From Luteolibacter rhizosphaerae (lineage in GTDB: Bacteria; Verrucomicrobiota; Verrucomicrobiia; Verrucomicrobiales; Akkermansiaceae), in the NCBI RefSeq assembly GCF_025950095.1, contig NZ_JAPDDR010000007.1:62001-126000 (forward strand): DNA of 64,000 nucleotides, given 5' to 3'. The position numbers and the translations under genes were made by a program. Each line of letters starts with the position of its first letter. The first letter of the stretch is position 1. The notes below the pieces were generated by a model. That model made no database searches, had not been told where the DNA came from, and was given only the letters and a program-made list of their open reading frames with translations. Positions 1-7,206 of this stretch are shown here, in pieces.

Positions 1-1
1 C

Positions 2-1051
2 TCCACCCCGCATCTCGTCGATACTGCCAGCGTGGTACTACGTTCCTCGGAGAACGCGGATGCTACGGCCTTCCAGCGCGGCAAGGATTGGGAGATCGAA
101 CCGGTCTGGGGAACCTTCGGCAGGATGGAAGGCGGAGCCATCCATGTGAACACCCCGGTCTACGCCAGCTATCGGCACAGCTTCCTGCGGATCGACTCCA
201 TCGCGCAAGCGCCGGACGGCACCATCTCCGTGATCCAAGGCAAGGGCACTGCCGCTGCACCGACGCCCCCTTCCCTGCCGGACGGCTCACACCTGCTCGG
301 CCAGATCTGGATCCCCGGCCCGATCCCCAAGCTCACTGAGGACCACCTCTTCCCCATCCTCGAAGCCCGTTACCCTGCCAAGCCTCCCGCCATCACCGCG
401 GCCGATCGATTCCCCCGTCTGCTGGAAAAGCTCCGCACCGGCGCACCGGTCCGCATCCTCGCCTGGGGCGATAGCGTGACCGCCGCCGTCTACCTGCCTC
501 CGGCCGAGCGCTGGCAGGAGCAATTCGTCGCCCGCCTTCGCACGAAGTTCCCGCAGACGAAGATCGAGCTGATCACCGAGGCATGGGGCGGCCGCACCAC
601 CACCGCCTACCTAAACGAGCCTCCCGGCTCCGAGCACAACTACGCGGAGAAGGTCCTCGCCACCAAACCCGACCTGGTGATCGCCGAGTTCGTCAACGAC
701 GCCGGTCTCCCTCCCGAGCATTGGACGAACAATTACCGCAAGATCTACGATGACTTCCGTAGCATCGGCGCGGATTGGATCATCCTCACCCCCCACTACA
801 TCCGGCCCTCGTGGATGGGCTTGGAGAAGGAGCGCGACATCGACACCGACCCGCGCCCCTACGTCGCCTTCCTCAGAAACCTGCCCGCCGCACACCCCGT
901 GCTCATCGCCGATGCCTCCGCTCGCTACGGCCGCCTCTGGCGCCAGGGCATCCCCTTCACCTCGCTCATGGTGAACTCGATCAACCACCCGAATGCCCAG
1001 GGCATGACCCTCTTTGCCGACGCGCTCGACGAACTCTTCCCCGCTCCTTGA
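2..1051 (+). CDS. SGNH/GDSL-type hydrolase, 5' end outside window
   Basis: The reading frame is open from base 2, so the true start lies upstream and only the C-terminal 349 residues are seen. The last ~220 residues form an SGNH hydrolase fold. Block I is RILAWGDSVTAA with the nucleophile Ser in GDS, block II is around GGRTTT, block III is in FVNDAG with the oxyanion Asn, and block V is INHPNAQG with the Asp/His pair. The ~120 residues before it are beta-rich and match nothing I recognise. SGNH enzymes hydrolyse esters of lipids or of acetylated sugars; the substrate cannot be read from sequence. A strong hairpin follows the stop codon, so this is probably the last gene of its transcript. Confidence 0.8.
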   Translation, partial: STPHLVDTASVVLRSSENADATAFQRGKDWEIEPVWGTFGRMEGGAIHVNTPVYASYRHSFLRIDSIAQAPDGTISVIQGKGTAAAPTPPSLPDGSHLLGQIWIPGPIPKLTEDHLFPILEARYPAKPPAITAADRFPRLLEKLRTGAPVRILAWGDSVTAAVYLPPAERWQEQFVARLRTKFPQTKIELITEAWGGRTTTAYLNEPPGSEHNYAEKVLATKPDLVIAEFVNDAGLPPEHWTNNYRKIYDDFRSIGADWIILTPHYIRPSWMGLEKERDIDTDPRPYVAFLRNLPAAHPVLIADASARYGRLWRQGIPFTSLMVNSINHPNAQGMTLFADALDELFPAP

Positions 1052-1059
1052 AACGCAAA

Positions 1060-1090
1060 AGGCCCCGGCACGCCAATCGCACCGGGGCCT
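1060..1090. terminator. Bidirectional hairpin terminator between convergent genes
   Basis: A perfect 9-bp stem AGGCCCCGG/CCGGGGCCT with a 13-nt loop sits between the stop codons of the SGNH hydrolase (+) and the M42 peptidase (-). A-rich sequence on the left gives a short U run for minus-strand transcripts. Confidence 0.7.
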
Positions 1091-1110
1091 TCGCAAAACT
1101 TGTTACGGCA

Positions 1111-2169
1111 TCAGAATTTCCAGTCGCCCTTGTCCAGCTCGCAGACACAGGCCACGAGGAGATTGATCGAAGCCTCCAGGTCCTTCTTGTTCACCGTCTC
1201 GATCGTCTGGTGAATGTGCCGCGTCGGCACCGAGACCGCACCCGCGATCGAGCCACCGGGCACCATCCGCTGCAGGCCCGCGGTATCCGTGCCGCCCGCC
1301 GCCAGGATCTCCGGCTGCCACTTGATCTTGTACTTGTCCGCGGTCTTCTTCATAAAGGCCACCATGCGGTAGTCGCAGATCACCGAGCTATCCATGATCT
1401 TGATCCCCGCACCCTCGCCCAGCGCGGTGCAACGCTCCTGCGGGGTCGAGCCGGGAACATCGTAGGCGATCGTGGTATCAAGCCCGAAACCGAAGTCCGG
1501 CTTGATCTCCAGCGCGGAGACATTCGCGCCGCGCAGGCCCACTTCCTCCTGCACGGTGAAGACGGCGTAGAAATCGTAGGCAGGCTTCTTGCGCGACTTG
1601 CTCAACGCGCGCAGCGCCTCGATCAGCAGGAAGACGCACACCCGGTTGTCGAGCGACTTCACGTTCACGCACTCGCCCAGCTCCAGCAGCGGGCTCCAGC
1701 GCGTCACCGGGTTGCCCACCTCGATGTATTTCGCCACCTCCTTCTTCGGCAGGCCGGTATCGATGAAGTAGTCCGTGATCTTCGCCGGCTTGTTGCGGTC
1801 CTCCGGCTGCATGATGTGCGTCGGCTTGGAGCCCATCACACCCAGCAGGTCTTTCTTGCCGTGAACGATCACGCGCTGGGAAGTCAGCGTCTTCGGGTCG
1901 AACCCGCCCAGCGGATTGAAGCGGATGAAGCCCTTGTCATCCACATGCGTCACGATGAAGCCGATCTCGTCCATGTGCGCCGCGGCCATCGCCCGCTTCG
2001 CGGAGGACTTGCCCTTCTTCAGCGCCACCACGTTCCCCATGTTGTCCACCCGGATCTCGTCGGCTAGGCCTTCGATTTCCTTCAGGACGAGTTCGCGGAT
2101 CAGTTTCTCAAATCCCGGCGCACCGGGGGCTTCGCACACACGGGAGAGCAAGGACACATCAATGGCCAT
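1111..2169 (-). CDS. M42 family metallopeptidase (glutamyl aminopeptidase/endoglucanase-like)
   Basis: A 352-residue cytosolic protein of normal M42 length. M42 enzymes are dinuclear metal aminopeptidases that form large tetrahedral dodecamers and trim peptides. Visible ligands and catalytic residues are His65 in AAHMDEIGF, bridging Asp174 in KSLDNRV, the Glu208-Glu209 pair in VQEEVGLRGA, Asp231 in GLDTT, and His320 in VPTRHIHQ. I chose the ATG at 2169 (MAIDVSLLSR) because homology begins there; the frame stays open upstream through unrelated sequence. No signal peptide is seen. It is divergent from the SDR gene and convergent with the SGNH hydrolase, so it is probably transcribed alone. Peptide preference cannot be predicted. 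Confidence 0.9.
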   Translation of the reverse strand: MAIDVSLLSRVCEAPGAPGFEKLIRELVLKEIEGLADEIRVDNMGNVVALKKGKSSAKRAMAAAHMDEIGFIVTHVDDKGFIRFNPLGGFDPKTLTSQRVIVHGKKDLLGVMGSKPTHIMQPEDRNKPAKITDYFIDTGLPKKEVAKYIEVGNPVTRWSPLLELGECVNVKSLDNRVCVFLLIEALRALSKSRKKPAYDFYAVFTVQEEVGLRGANVSALEIKPDFGFGLDTTIAYDVPGSTPQERCTALGEGAGIKIMDSSVICDYRMVAFMKKTADKYKIKWQPEILAAGGTDTAGLQRMVPGGSIAGAVSVPTRHIHQTIETVNKKDLEASINLLVACVCELDKGDWKF

Positions 2170-2504
2170 GGGCCGCACGCTAGGAGGCAAGCCCCGGACG
2201 TGAAAACCAGAAAACCACCGTTTTACCGGGTTTTTTCGCCTTTCGCCACCCATGACCATCTCCCCGCAAAAGAACCGGAAACCCGAGGATCTCCGCCATT
2301 CCCGGGGAAGTCGCATGAATGCGCGACCCCGACAAAAATCCCTCCCCTTGGCACCCGCCCTCAAAAAGGGCCGCATTTCTGCTACCCCAGCCGGGTGGGT
2401 CGACCCCCGCAGCATGACAGAATTTGCATTCAAATGGCTATCTGCGGCATTTTGAAACGCGGTTGGCTCTTGGCCGCGTAAGAGCAGCCCGTTACATCCC
2501 CGCC
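2170..2504. other. Divergent intergenic region
   Basis: 335 bp between the divergent M42 and SDR genes. It must carry both promoters, but I see no convincing -35/-10 pair. Open frames crossing it show no recognisable protein sequence. Confidence 0.4.
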
Positions 2505-3275
2505 ATGTCTTCCACCCTTCCTCCTTTCCGTCTCGACGGCCGCGTCGCCTGGGTCACCGGATCCAGCCGCGGTCTCGGTCGGGCGATCGCCGAAACCCTC
2601 GCCGCTGCCGGTGCGAAGACCGTCGTGAATTGCTTCGCCAGCCGCGAGCAGGGGGAAGCCGTCGTCGCCGCCATCAAGGCCGCCGGTGGGGAAGCCATGC
2701 TGGTCGCAGGCGATGCCACCGATGAGGCGGAGGTGGACCGCATGGCCACCGAGATCGAAGCCGTCTTCGGCCCCGTCGATATCCTCGTCGCGAATGCCAC
2801 CCCCTTCCAGCCCATGAAGAAGCTGGAGGAATACACCTGGGCCGAGCACGAGTCGATGCTCGAAGCCTTCATCAAGAGCCCCTTCATCCTCACCAAGCGC
2901 CTCGCCCCCTCCATGAAGGCCCGCAAGCGCGGCCGGATCATCAATATCACCAGCGAGGTCTACCACATCAGCATGCCCGCCTTCAGCGCCTACGTCGCCG
3001 CCAAGGGCGGCCAGATCGGCTGGAGCCGCTCGATGTCGAACGAGCTCGCCCCGGACGGCATCACCGTGAACACCGTCGCCCCCGGCTGGATCCCCGTGGA
3101 GCGCCACGACAAAGTGCCGGAGGAGGACAAGGCCGGCTACCTCGCCACCATCCCGCTCGGCCGCTGGGGCAAGCCCTCCGACGTCGCCAATGCCGTCGCC
3201 TACTTCGCCTCTGAAGAAGCCGGCTTCGTCACCGGCCAAACCCTCATCGTCAGCGGCGGCCGCACCCCATGGTGA
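2505..3275 (+). CDS. SDR family oxidoreductase
   Basis: A 256-residue classical short-chain dehydrogenase/reductase. The nucleotide-binding motif TGSSRGLG is at residues 18-25. NAT (97-99) replaces the usual NAG. The catalytic residues are Ser150 (NITS), Tyr163 and Lys167 (YVAAK). The C-terminus has the FVTGQTLIVSGG signature typical of FabG-like reductases. The ATG at 2505 is preferred because residues before it do not resemble the family. The enzyme is soluble and should use NAD(P)H to interconvert an alcohol and a carbonyl. The substrate is unknown; FabG-like sequence does not by itself mean fatty-acid synthesis. Confidence 0.88.
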   Translation: MSSTLPPFRLDGRVAWVTGSSRGLGRAIAETLAAAGAKTVVNCFASREQGEAVVAAIKAAGGEAMLVAGDATDEAEVDRMATEIEAVFGPVDILVANATPFQPMKKLEEYTWAEHESMLEAFIKSPFILTKRLAPSMKARKRGRIINITSEVYHISMPAFSAYVAAKGGQIGWSRSMSNELAPDGITVNTVAPGWIPVERHDKVPEEDKAGYLATIPLGRWGKPSDVANAVAYFASEEAGFVTGQTLIVSGGRTPW

Positions 3276-3314
3276 ACCCCGGAAAAACCTTTTCTAACAG
3301 GGAAGGATTTTCCC

Positions 3315-3343
3315 TTGCCAAAAACCGGGCTGCCCCCTAGTTC
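3315..3343 (+). promoter_or_regulatory. Putative sigma70-type promoter of tRNA-Tyr
   Basis: TTGCCA at 3315-3320 and TAGTTC at 3338-3343 are separated by 17 bp and lie about 20 bp upstream of the tRNA 5' end, the expected place for a tRNA promoter. The -10 is imperfect. Confidence 0.45.
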
Positions 3344-3363
3344 TCCGTCCCCGCCGAAACAAA

Positions 3364-3449
3364 GGGTAGGTTCCGGAGCGGCCAAACGGGGCAGACTGTA
3401 AATCTGCTGTCTTACGACTTCGCTGGTTCGAATCCAGCCCTGCCCACCA
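3364..3449 (+). tRNA. tRNA-Tyr (anticodon GTA)
   Basis: An 86-nt class II tRNA with encoded CCA. The acceptor stem GGGTAGG pairs with CCTGCCC. The anticodon arm GCAGA-CTGTAAA-TCTGC has anticodon GTA. A long variable arm follows, then T-arm GCTGG-TTCGAAT-CCAGC, discriminator A and CCA. A Rho-independent terminator lies downstream. Its 3' part is duplicated at 18537-18570, marking this gene as the attachment site of the downstream island. Confidence 0.97.
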
Positions 3450-3522
3450 TCCTCGCTCTGAGAGGGTTACGACGAAAAAAGGGCATCCCCGCAACGGGAT
3501 GCCTTTTTCGTGGCGGTGCACT
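3416..3522 (+). repeat. Direct repeat, tRNA-proximal copy (att-like)
   Basis: This ~107-bp segment covers the tRNA-Tyr variable arm, T-arm, acceptor 3' strand and CCA, the following terminator, and the sequence GTGGCGGTGCACT. It matches 18537-18642 in the same orientation with scattered mismatches and a one-base indel. The first 34 bp differ by a single base. Confidence 0.88.
3476..3508 (+). terminator. Rho-independent terminator of tRNA-Tyr
   Basis: GGCATCCC (3482-3489) pairs with GGGATGCC (3496-3503) across a 6-nt loop. An A run precedes the stem and TTTTT follows it. Confidence 0.85.
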
Positions 3523-3617
3523 AGCGGTGCACTCCTCTCCTTCACCTGTCGAGCGGTGGCGCTTGATCGGAAACACGGTCTTGCAACGGGACGCCCAAGT
3601 GGCCAACTAGCCTCACC

Positions 3618-4082
3618 ATGAAGCTCCTCCCCGCATTTGCCGCGCTGGTTCTCGCGTCCTGTAGTATCACGATCACCGGCAACCTGTATCCGGTCGACGG
3701 TCAGCTCTCGAAGACGGTCCCCGTTCCGGTGATTCCTCTCAAGATTCACAACGTCGAGAGAAACAGCGGAACGGTGGACATGGTTCTGCCGTCTGGCGAA
3801 ATCTGCAAAGGACATTGGAGCGTTGCAGCACCCCGTATGGTGGGCACCGCCTCAACAACCGCTTCCGGCTCGATCTCGAGCGGATTGGACAGCGCGTTCA
3901 TCTCGATGCATGGCTCCTCGTTCATCAACGTGGCGCGGCCAGGGGTGAACAAAGGCCAAGCCATGCTTGTAGGGGATCGCGGTTCGGTCATCGAGTGTGC
4001 GTTTTTGGTGGGAAGCGGAACCGCCAGCGGCTACGGAACAGCCAAGGACAACAAGGATAACGTTTTCAAAGTGATCTTCTGA
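3618..4082 (+). CDS. Small secreted lipoprotein, function unknown
   Basis: A 154-residue protein with a short lipoprotein signal peptide ending in a lipobox, ALVLASC, that places the modified Cys at residue 15. The mature part is rich in Gly, Ser, Thr and Val with no charged helices, suggesting a small beta-structured outer-membrane-anchored protein. No known domain is recognised. It is the first gene inside the island next to the tRNA. Its 3' end abuts a minus-strand phage gene relic. The ATG at 3618 gives a complete signal peptide directly, so the start is likely right. Confidence 0.7.
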   Translation: MKLLPAFAALVLASCSITITGNLYPVDGQLSKTVPVPVIPLKIHNVERNSGTVDMVLPSGEICKGHWSVAAPRMVGTASTTASGSISSGLDSAFISMHGSSFINVARPGVNKGQAMLVGDRGSVIECAFLVGSGTASGYGTAKDNKDNVFKVIF

Positions 4083-4860
4083 GAAGACTGGCTCTCGGCG
4101 ATCCTGCTCCCTTCTGCGCCATCACCGCTTCCAGCCGGCCACGGATCCTCTCGATCTGTGCCATTCACTGCGGCGGAAGTGTGGTCGCGGCGACCATCAC
4201 AGGCCCGCCTCCCGGGCCGCTATGCTCGACCTCATCGGAAGACATCCCCAAGTGCTCTCCGACCATCTCCAAAGCGCGGAGCTTGTCCGCAAGCTTGAGA
4301 GTAAATCTCCCGGCTTTTTCCCAACCCCACCCCGCCATGCGCGCTGGATAGTTTCGGGGAGCTTCTCGATATCCTCCGGGCTGCTGATCCTCCCGCAGTC
4401 GATGGCGGCAGGATCAACGAGGTATTCCAATCAGAACGCGCGCTGCTTTGCGGTGAGTTTCAGTCCATGCTACTTACTCCCACGCGCGGCTGCGAGAGGA
4501 AGGGCATGTGCTAGCCCCTGCCTGAGCTCTATGGATCAGTGCCAAACTGATTCGACTTCATGCTATCGTCCAGACCTAGCCAAAGCTCGTCAGGGAGCAC
4601 AGAGAGGATCTGCGCCACAACTCGGCTACGCCAAGACTTTCCGCGCTCAGTCCCCCCTCTACTTTCCAGATTGTCGTTACGGAGTGCCTCTGCCACCGAT
4701 GAGGCCGCTTGCTGAATGGCCTCCCCACACACCCGTTCGGAAGAGATTGGGATGGTAATCTGATAGATGCGATCTGTGCGATTGCCCTTTTCCTGTTGAG
4801 ACGCGTGTCTTATGGCAACGCGATCTAATCCGGAGTTGCCGGGGCTGTTAGGCTCGGGCC
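4083..4860. other. Decayed region with phage relic
   Basis: 778 bp without an intact gene. The minus strand holds the terminase-like pseudogene (4165-4466). A short ATG-started peptide overlaps its 3' end (MAQIERIRGRLEAVMAQKG, start 4164). Another minus-strand open frame, 4529 to about 4868, lacks an early ATG and I do not recognise it. Open frames on the plus strand look random. Confidence 0.5.
4165..4466 (-). pseudogene. Phage terminase small subunit, degraded
   Basis: Read on the minus strand from 4466, the sequence gives KLTAKQRAF, a stop codon, then LEYLVDPAA, which matches the conserved start of phage terminase small subunits (LTxKQxxFxxEYLVDxxA). After a deletion of the middle it continues SPEDIEKLPETIQRA. 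A one-base shift near 4330 leads to AGWGWEKAGRFTLKLADK and then LRALEMVGEHLGM, the conserved C-terminal helix, followed by a SGPGGGPV tail typical of the family. The intact protein would recognise phage packaging sites. With a stop, a frameshift and an internal deletion this copy cannot work. It shows that a phage or phage-derived element once occupied this tRNA-Tyr site. No large terminase subunit is recognisable nearby. Confidence 0.68.
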
Positions 4861-5427
4861 GTGAAGTTCACCGCCCGCCATGCCCCCGACTCGTTGGAGT
4901 TGCTCAACTTGCGCCAATCGATCATCTCGGAAGCCTGCCGTCATTGCGGTTGCCGGTCCGCCATGACTGCACACGGCTTTTTGAAGGGCATCTCGGTCTC
5001 CGGCGTCGGCACCGATACCCGCGGTCTGCGTTTTTTGTTCCAACCGCTATTCGCATCAGGGCTGCGGACGCACCTTGTCCGTGCATTGGGCGACCGTGAT
5101 TCCGCGCTGCTCGCTGCCGACACTCCACCTGCTCGAATTCCTGAGCGCGATTGACGCAGGCGACACCGTGCATGGAGCTTGGGCCGGCTCCTCCATTTGG
5201 ATCTCCCTCAGTACTGCCTACCGTTGCCCACCCGCTGGAATAGCTTCCTCTTCAACAACGTCCGCTGCGAAGCTCCCCGCGATCTCCGCGGCATGACCAT
5301 CTCCATCCGTTACGACCGCTACAAACCGGCTTCCGCACCCGTCATCTATCACGAGGGCCAGCGACTCGGCAGCGCCGAAGCCCTAGACGCCGTCGCCAAC
5401 GACCGCCGCCCGTTCCCATCATTCTGA
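4861..5427 (+). pseudogene. Zinc-ribbon transposon-associated protein, frameshifted
   Basis: The first frame starts with an ATG at 4861 and gives LRQSIISEACRHCGCRSAM, with a CxxC pair. At the T run near 5032-5038 the coherent frame shifts to RYSHQGCGRTLSVHW, giving a second Cys pair of a zinc ribbon. Near 5220-5235 it shifts again to NSFLFNNVRCEAP. At least two frameshifts therefore disrupt one protein of ~185 residues. Similar zinc-ribbon proteins occur next to ExeA-like ATPases in transposons, and such an ATPase gene starts 18 bp downstream. It would presumably bind transposon DNA. I do not recognise the exact insertion-sequence family. Sequencing errors in homopolymers are an alternative but unlikely given the second broken gene. 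Confidence 0.55.
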
Positions 5428-5445
5428 CATTCCACCATTCCGACC

Positions 5446-6300
5446 ATGATCCGCACCTACGTCGGACTCAGCAAGAACCCCTTCATCATTGAACAGGGAG
5501 ACCCGCTCCTCGAACACCAGCAGCGCCACTTCGACATCGTCAAAGTCCACACCCAGCAAGGCGGCCTCTGCCTCATCCTCAGCGAACCCGGCACCGGCAA
5601 ATCCGTCCTCAAGAACGCCATCATCCACCACGATCCCAAACACTGGATCACCCCGTCATCAACCGCTCGCTCCACACCTGGCACAACATGCTCCGGCTCC
5701 TGTGCCATGCCTTCCAGCTCGAAACCGACGGTTCCGACCACAAGTGCGAGGAACGCCTCATCCACGAAGCCAAACACCTCAACGCCAAGGGAAAACTCAT
5801 CGTCCCGATCATCGACGACGCCCACCTCCTGCCCATCGACGCACTGCGCAAGCTCCGCCTGCTCCTGGAGGACTTTCCAAAGAACCATAACCTCATCCTC
5901 TTCGGACAATCCGCTCTCAACACCACCCTCCAGCTCTGCATCAACCACGACATGCGCTCGCGCATCACCTACTCGGCTAAGATCGATTCACTCGCCCCGC
6001 ACACCATCACCGACTTCATCCACAGCCAGCTCGACCGCGTCGGCCTCCCGCACCACACCTTCACCGCAGCCGCGGCCAACCTCATCATCCGCAGCTCCGA
6101 AGGGGACGCTCCACGCGGTCAAAAACCTCTGCATCGGCGCACTCATCGAAGCCGTGCGCGACCGCACCAAAACCGTCGACCTCAAACAGGTCAACGCTGT
6201 CCTCCTCCAGCCCCACTGGCGGCACAACCAGCAGAACGAACCCGCTCCCCAAGGCATCGTCTTCACCAACCAGCCGCCCCTTTTCCCAGAGCCTCTAACA
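5446..6300 (+). pseudogene. ExeA/TniB-like AAA ATPase of a transposon, frameshifted
   Basis: The N-terminal frame from 5446 reads GLSKNPFII, then Walker A SEPGTGKS. Near 5650 the coherent frame moves to a second frame containing Walker B LIVPIIDDAHLL and the sensor region NLILFGQSALN. Near 6100 it returns to the first frame with HAVKNLCIGALIEAVRDRT. Two frameshifts break a ~280-residue protein that would otherwise be a typical ExeA-like AAA+ ATPase. Such proteins choose targets or activate a DDE transposase; type II secretion ExeA proteins share the fold but have a peptidoglycan-binding C-terminus not seen here. No intact transposase gene follows. The end coordinate is approximate. Confidence 0.7.
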
Positions 6301-6924
6301 ACGCCCTCCTCCAGACTAAAACTTTCCGGTGAAACGGAGGCCGGCTCTGCGGGGACGCAACCGCGCCAAGGGATAGCCGGGGCCGACGGCGCAGGGCAAT
6401 CCGCGTCGCAACACAACAAGGGCCGGGATCGCGCACCTCGCGACCCGGCCCTTCATGTCGTAAAAGGCCCGCTTCAGCCCAAAGCCCAGAGCCCGAGGCC
6501 CATGCCTCAAAAAATCCAAGCCCGCACGACCGCCAGCGTCGTACCTCGCGCGGACCAGTACGATCACCTGGGCCGCATAGTACGATGTCAGCCCGGCCAT
6601 CGGATCAAAATCTCCCGATGTCAGTTTGGAAAACCGACTCGATGTCAGCTCGGCCCGTAACACCTTTGCCCGTGAAAGGAGGCGCAACGAGTTCTTGAAA
6701 GCGTCTTCGAGTTCTTGAAAGCGTCTTCCACGGTAAACGAGGCCATGGAGTACGGGACGGCGCTTTAGGAAACCGCAAGCCACAGGGTGTTCTGCCAACG
6801 AGCAGCCGTTCGTATTCCGTTCGTCAAAATGGGTTGGCACGACCAATGCCATTGGTTGGCGCGTGAAGTTCACTTCGGCCAAGGGCAGATATTTAGAAAA
6901 ACTGCGGTGACGTGGAGATTGAGT
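6301..6924. other. Transposon remnant or non-coding stretch
   Basis: About 620 bp without a gene I can support. Long frames exist on both strands (for example 6316-6882 on the minus strand) but show no family features. It probably contains the right part of the broken transposon. A 20-bp perfect tandem duplication lies at 6688-6727. Confidence 0.4.
6688..6727. repeat. 20-bp tandem duplication (two copies)
   Basis: The unit CGAGTTCTTGAAAGCGTCTT occurs twice head to tail, at 6688-6707 and 6708-6727, with no mismatch. It lies in non-coding DNA and is probably a recent slippage event. Confidence 0.9.
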
Positions 6925-7200
6925 TCATCCCTCCCTCTGCTTTCGCTTCGTCGAAAGCGTAACGATAACAAACAAAACCCACGGAAACGATAAGAAAAAA
7001 TAAAAAATATAATTCCAAATATTTATCAATCCAGATTCTTCAGGATAGCCGAAAAAGGCCGATATTACCATACCAAAAACAACTCCCAGCAGAAGCTTAA
7101 AGCAAAGCCGGGCCGTTCTGCAACGCCTCTTAACAATGAGGATAACACAGCATGCGATCCATCCAATCAAGGAAAACCATCCGAAAAACTGAATAGTCAT
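6925..7200 (-). CDS. Small membrane protein, candidate Rhs immunity protein
   Basis: A 91-residue protein with three hydrophobic segments: FFGWFSLIGWIACCVILIV near the N-terminus, LLLGVVFGMVISAFFG in the middle, and YIFYFFLSFPWVLFVIVTL near the C-terminus, followed by a basic tail. It begins 6 bp after the stop codon of the Rhs gene on the same strand and is A+T-rich, like the variable tail of that gene. In polymorphic toxin systems the immunity gene sits in exactly this place, and membrane immunity proteins are common. Function is inferred from position only; no family is recognised. Confidence 0.62.
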   Translation of the reverse strand: MTIQFFGWFSLIGWIACCVILIVKRRCRTARLCFKLLLGVVFGMVISAFFGYPEESGLINIWNYIFYFFLSFPWVLFVIVTLSTKRKQREG

Positions 7201-7206
7201 AGAATC

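Noticed and set aside
3412-3606. Minus-strand frame over tRNA-Tyr reading VGRAGFEPAKS
   Set aside because: This is the well-known artefact of translating the reverse of a tRNA T-arm; the tRNA is clear.
6316-6882. 188-residue minus-strand frame in the transposon remnant
   Set aside because: No family motif, no signal peptide and no ribosome site; it spans the 20-bp tandem duplication. Left as non-coding.
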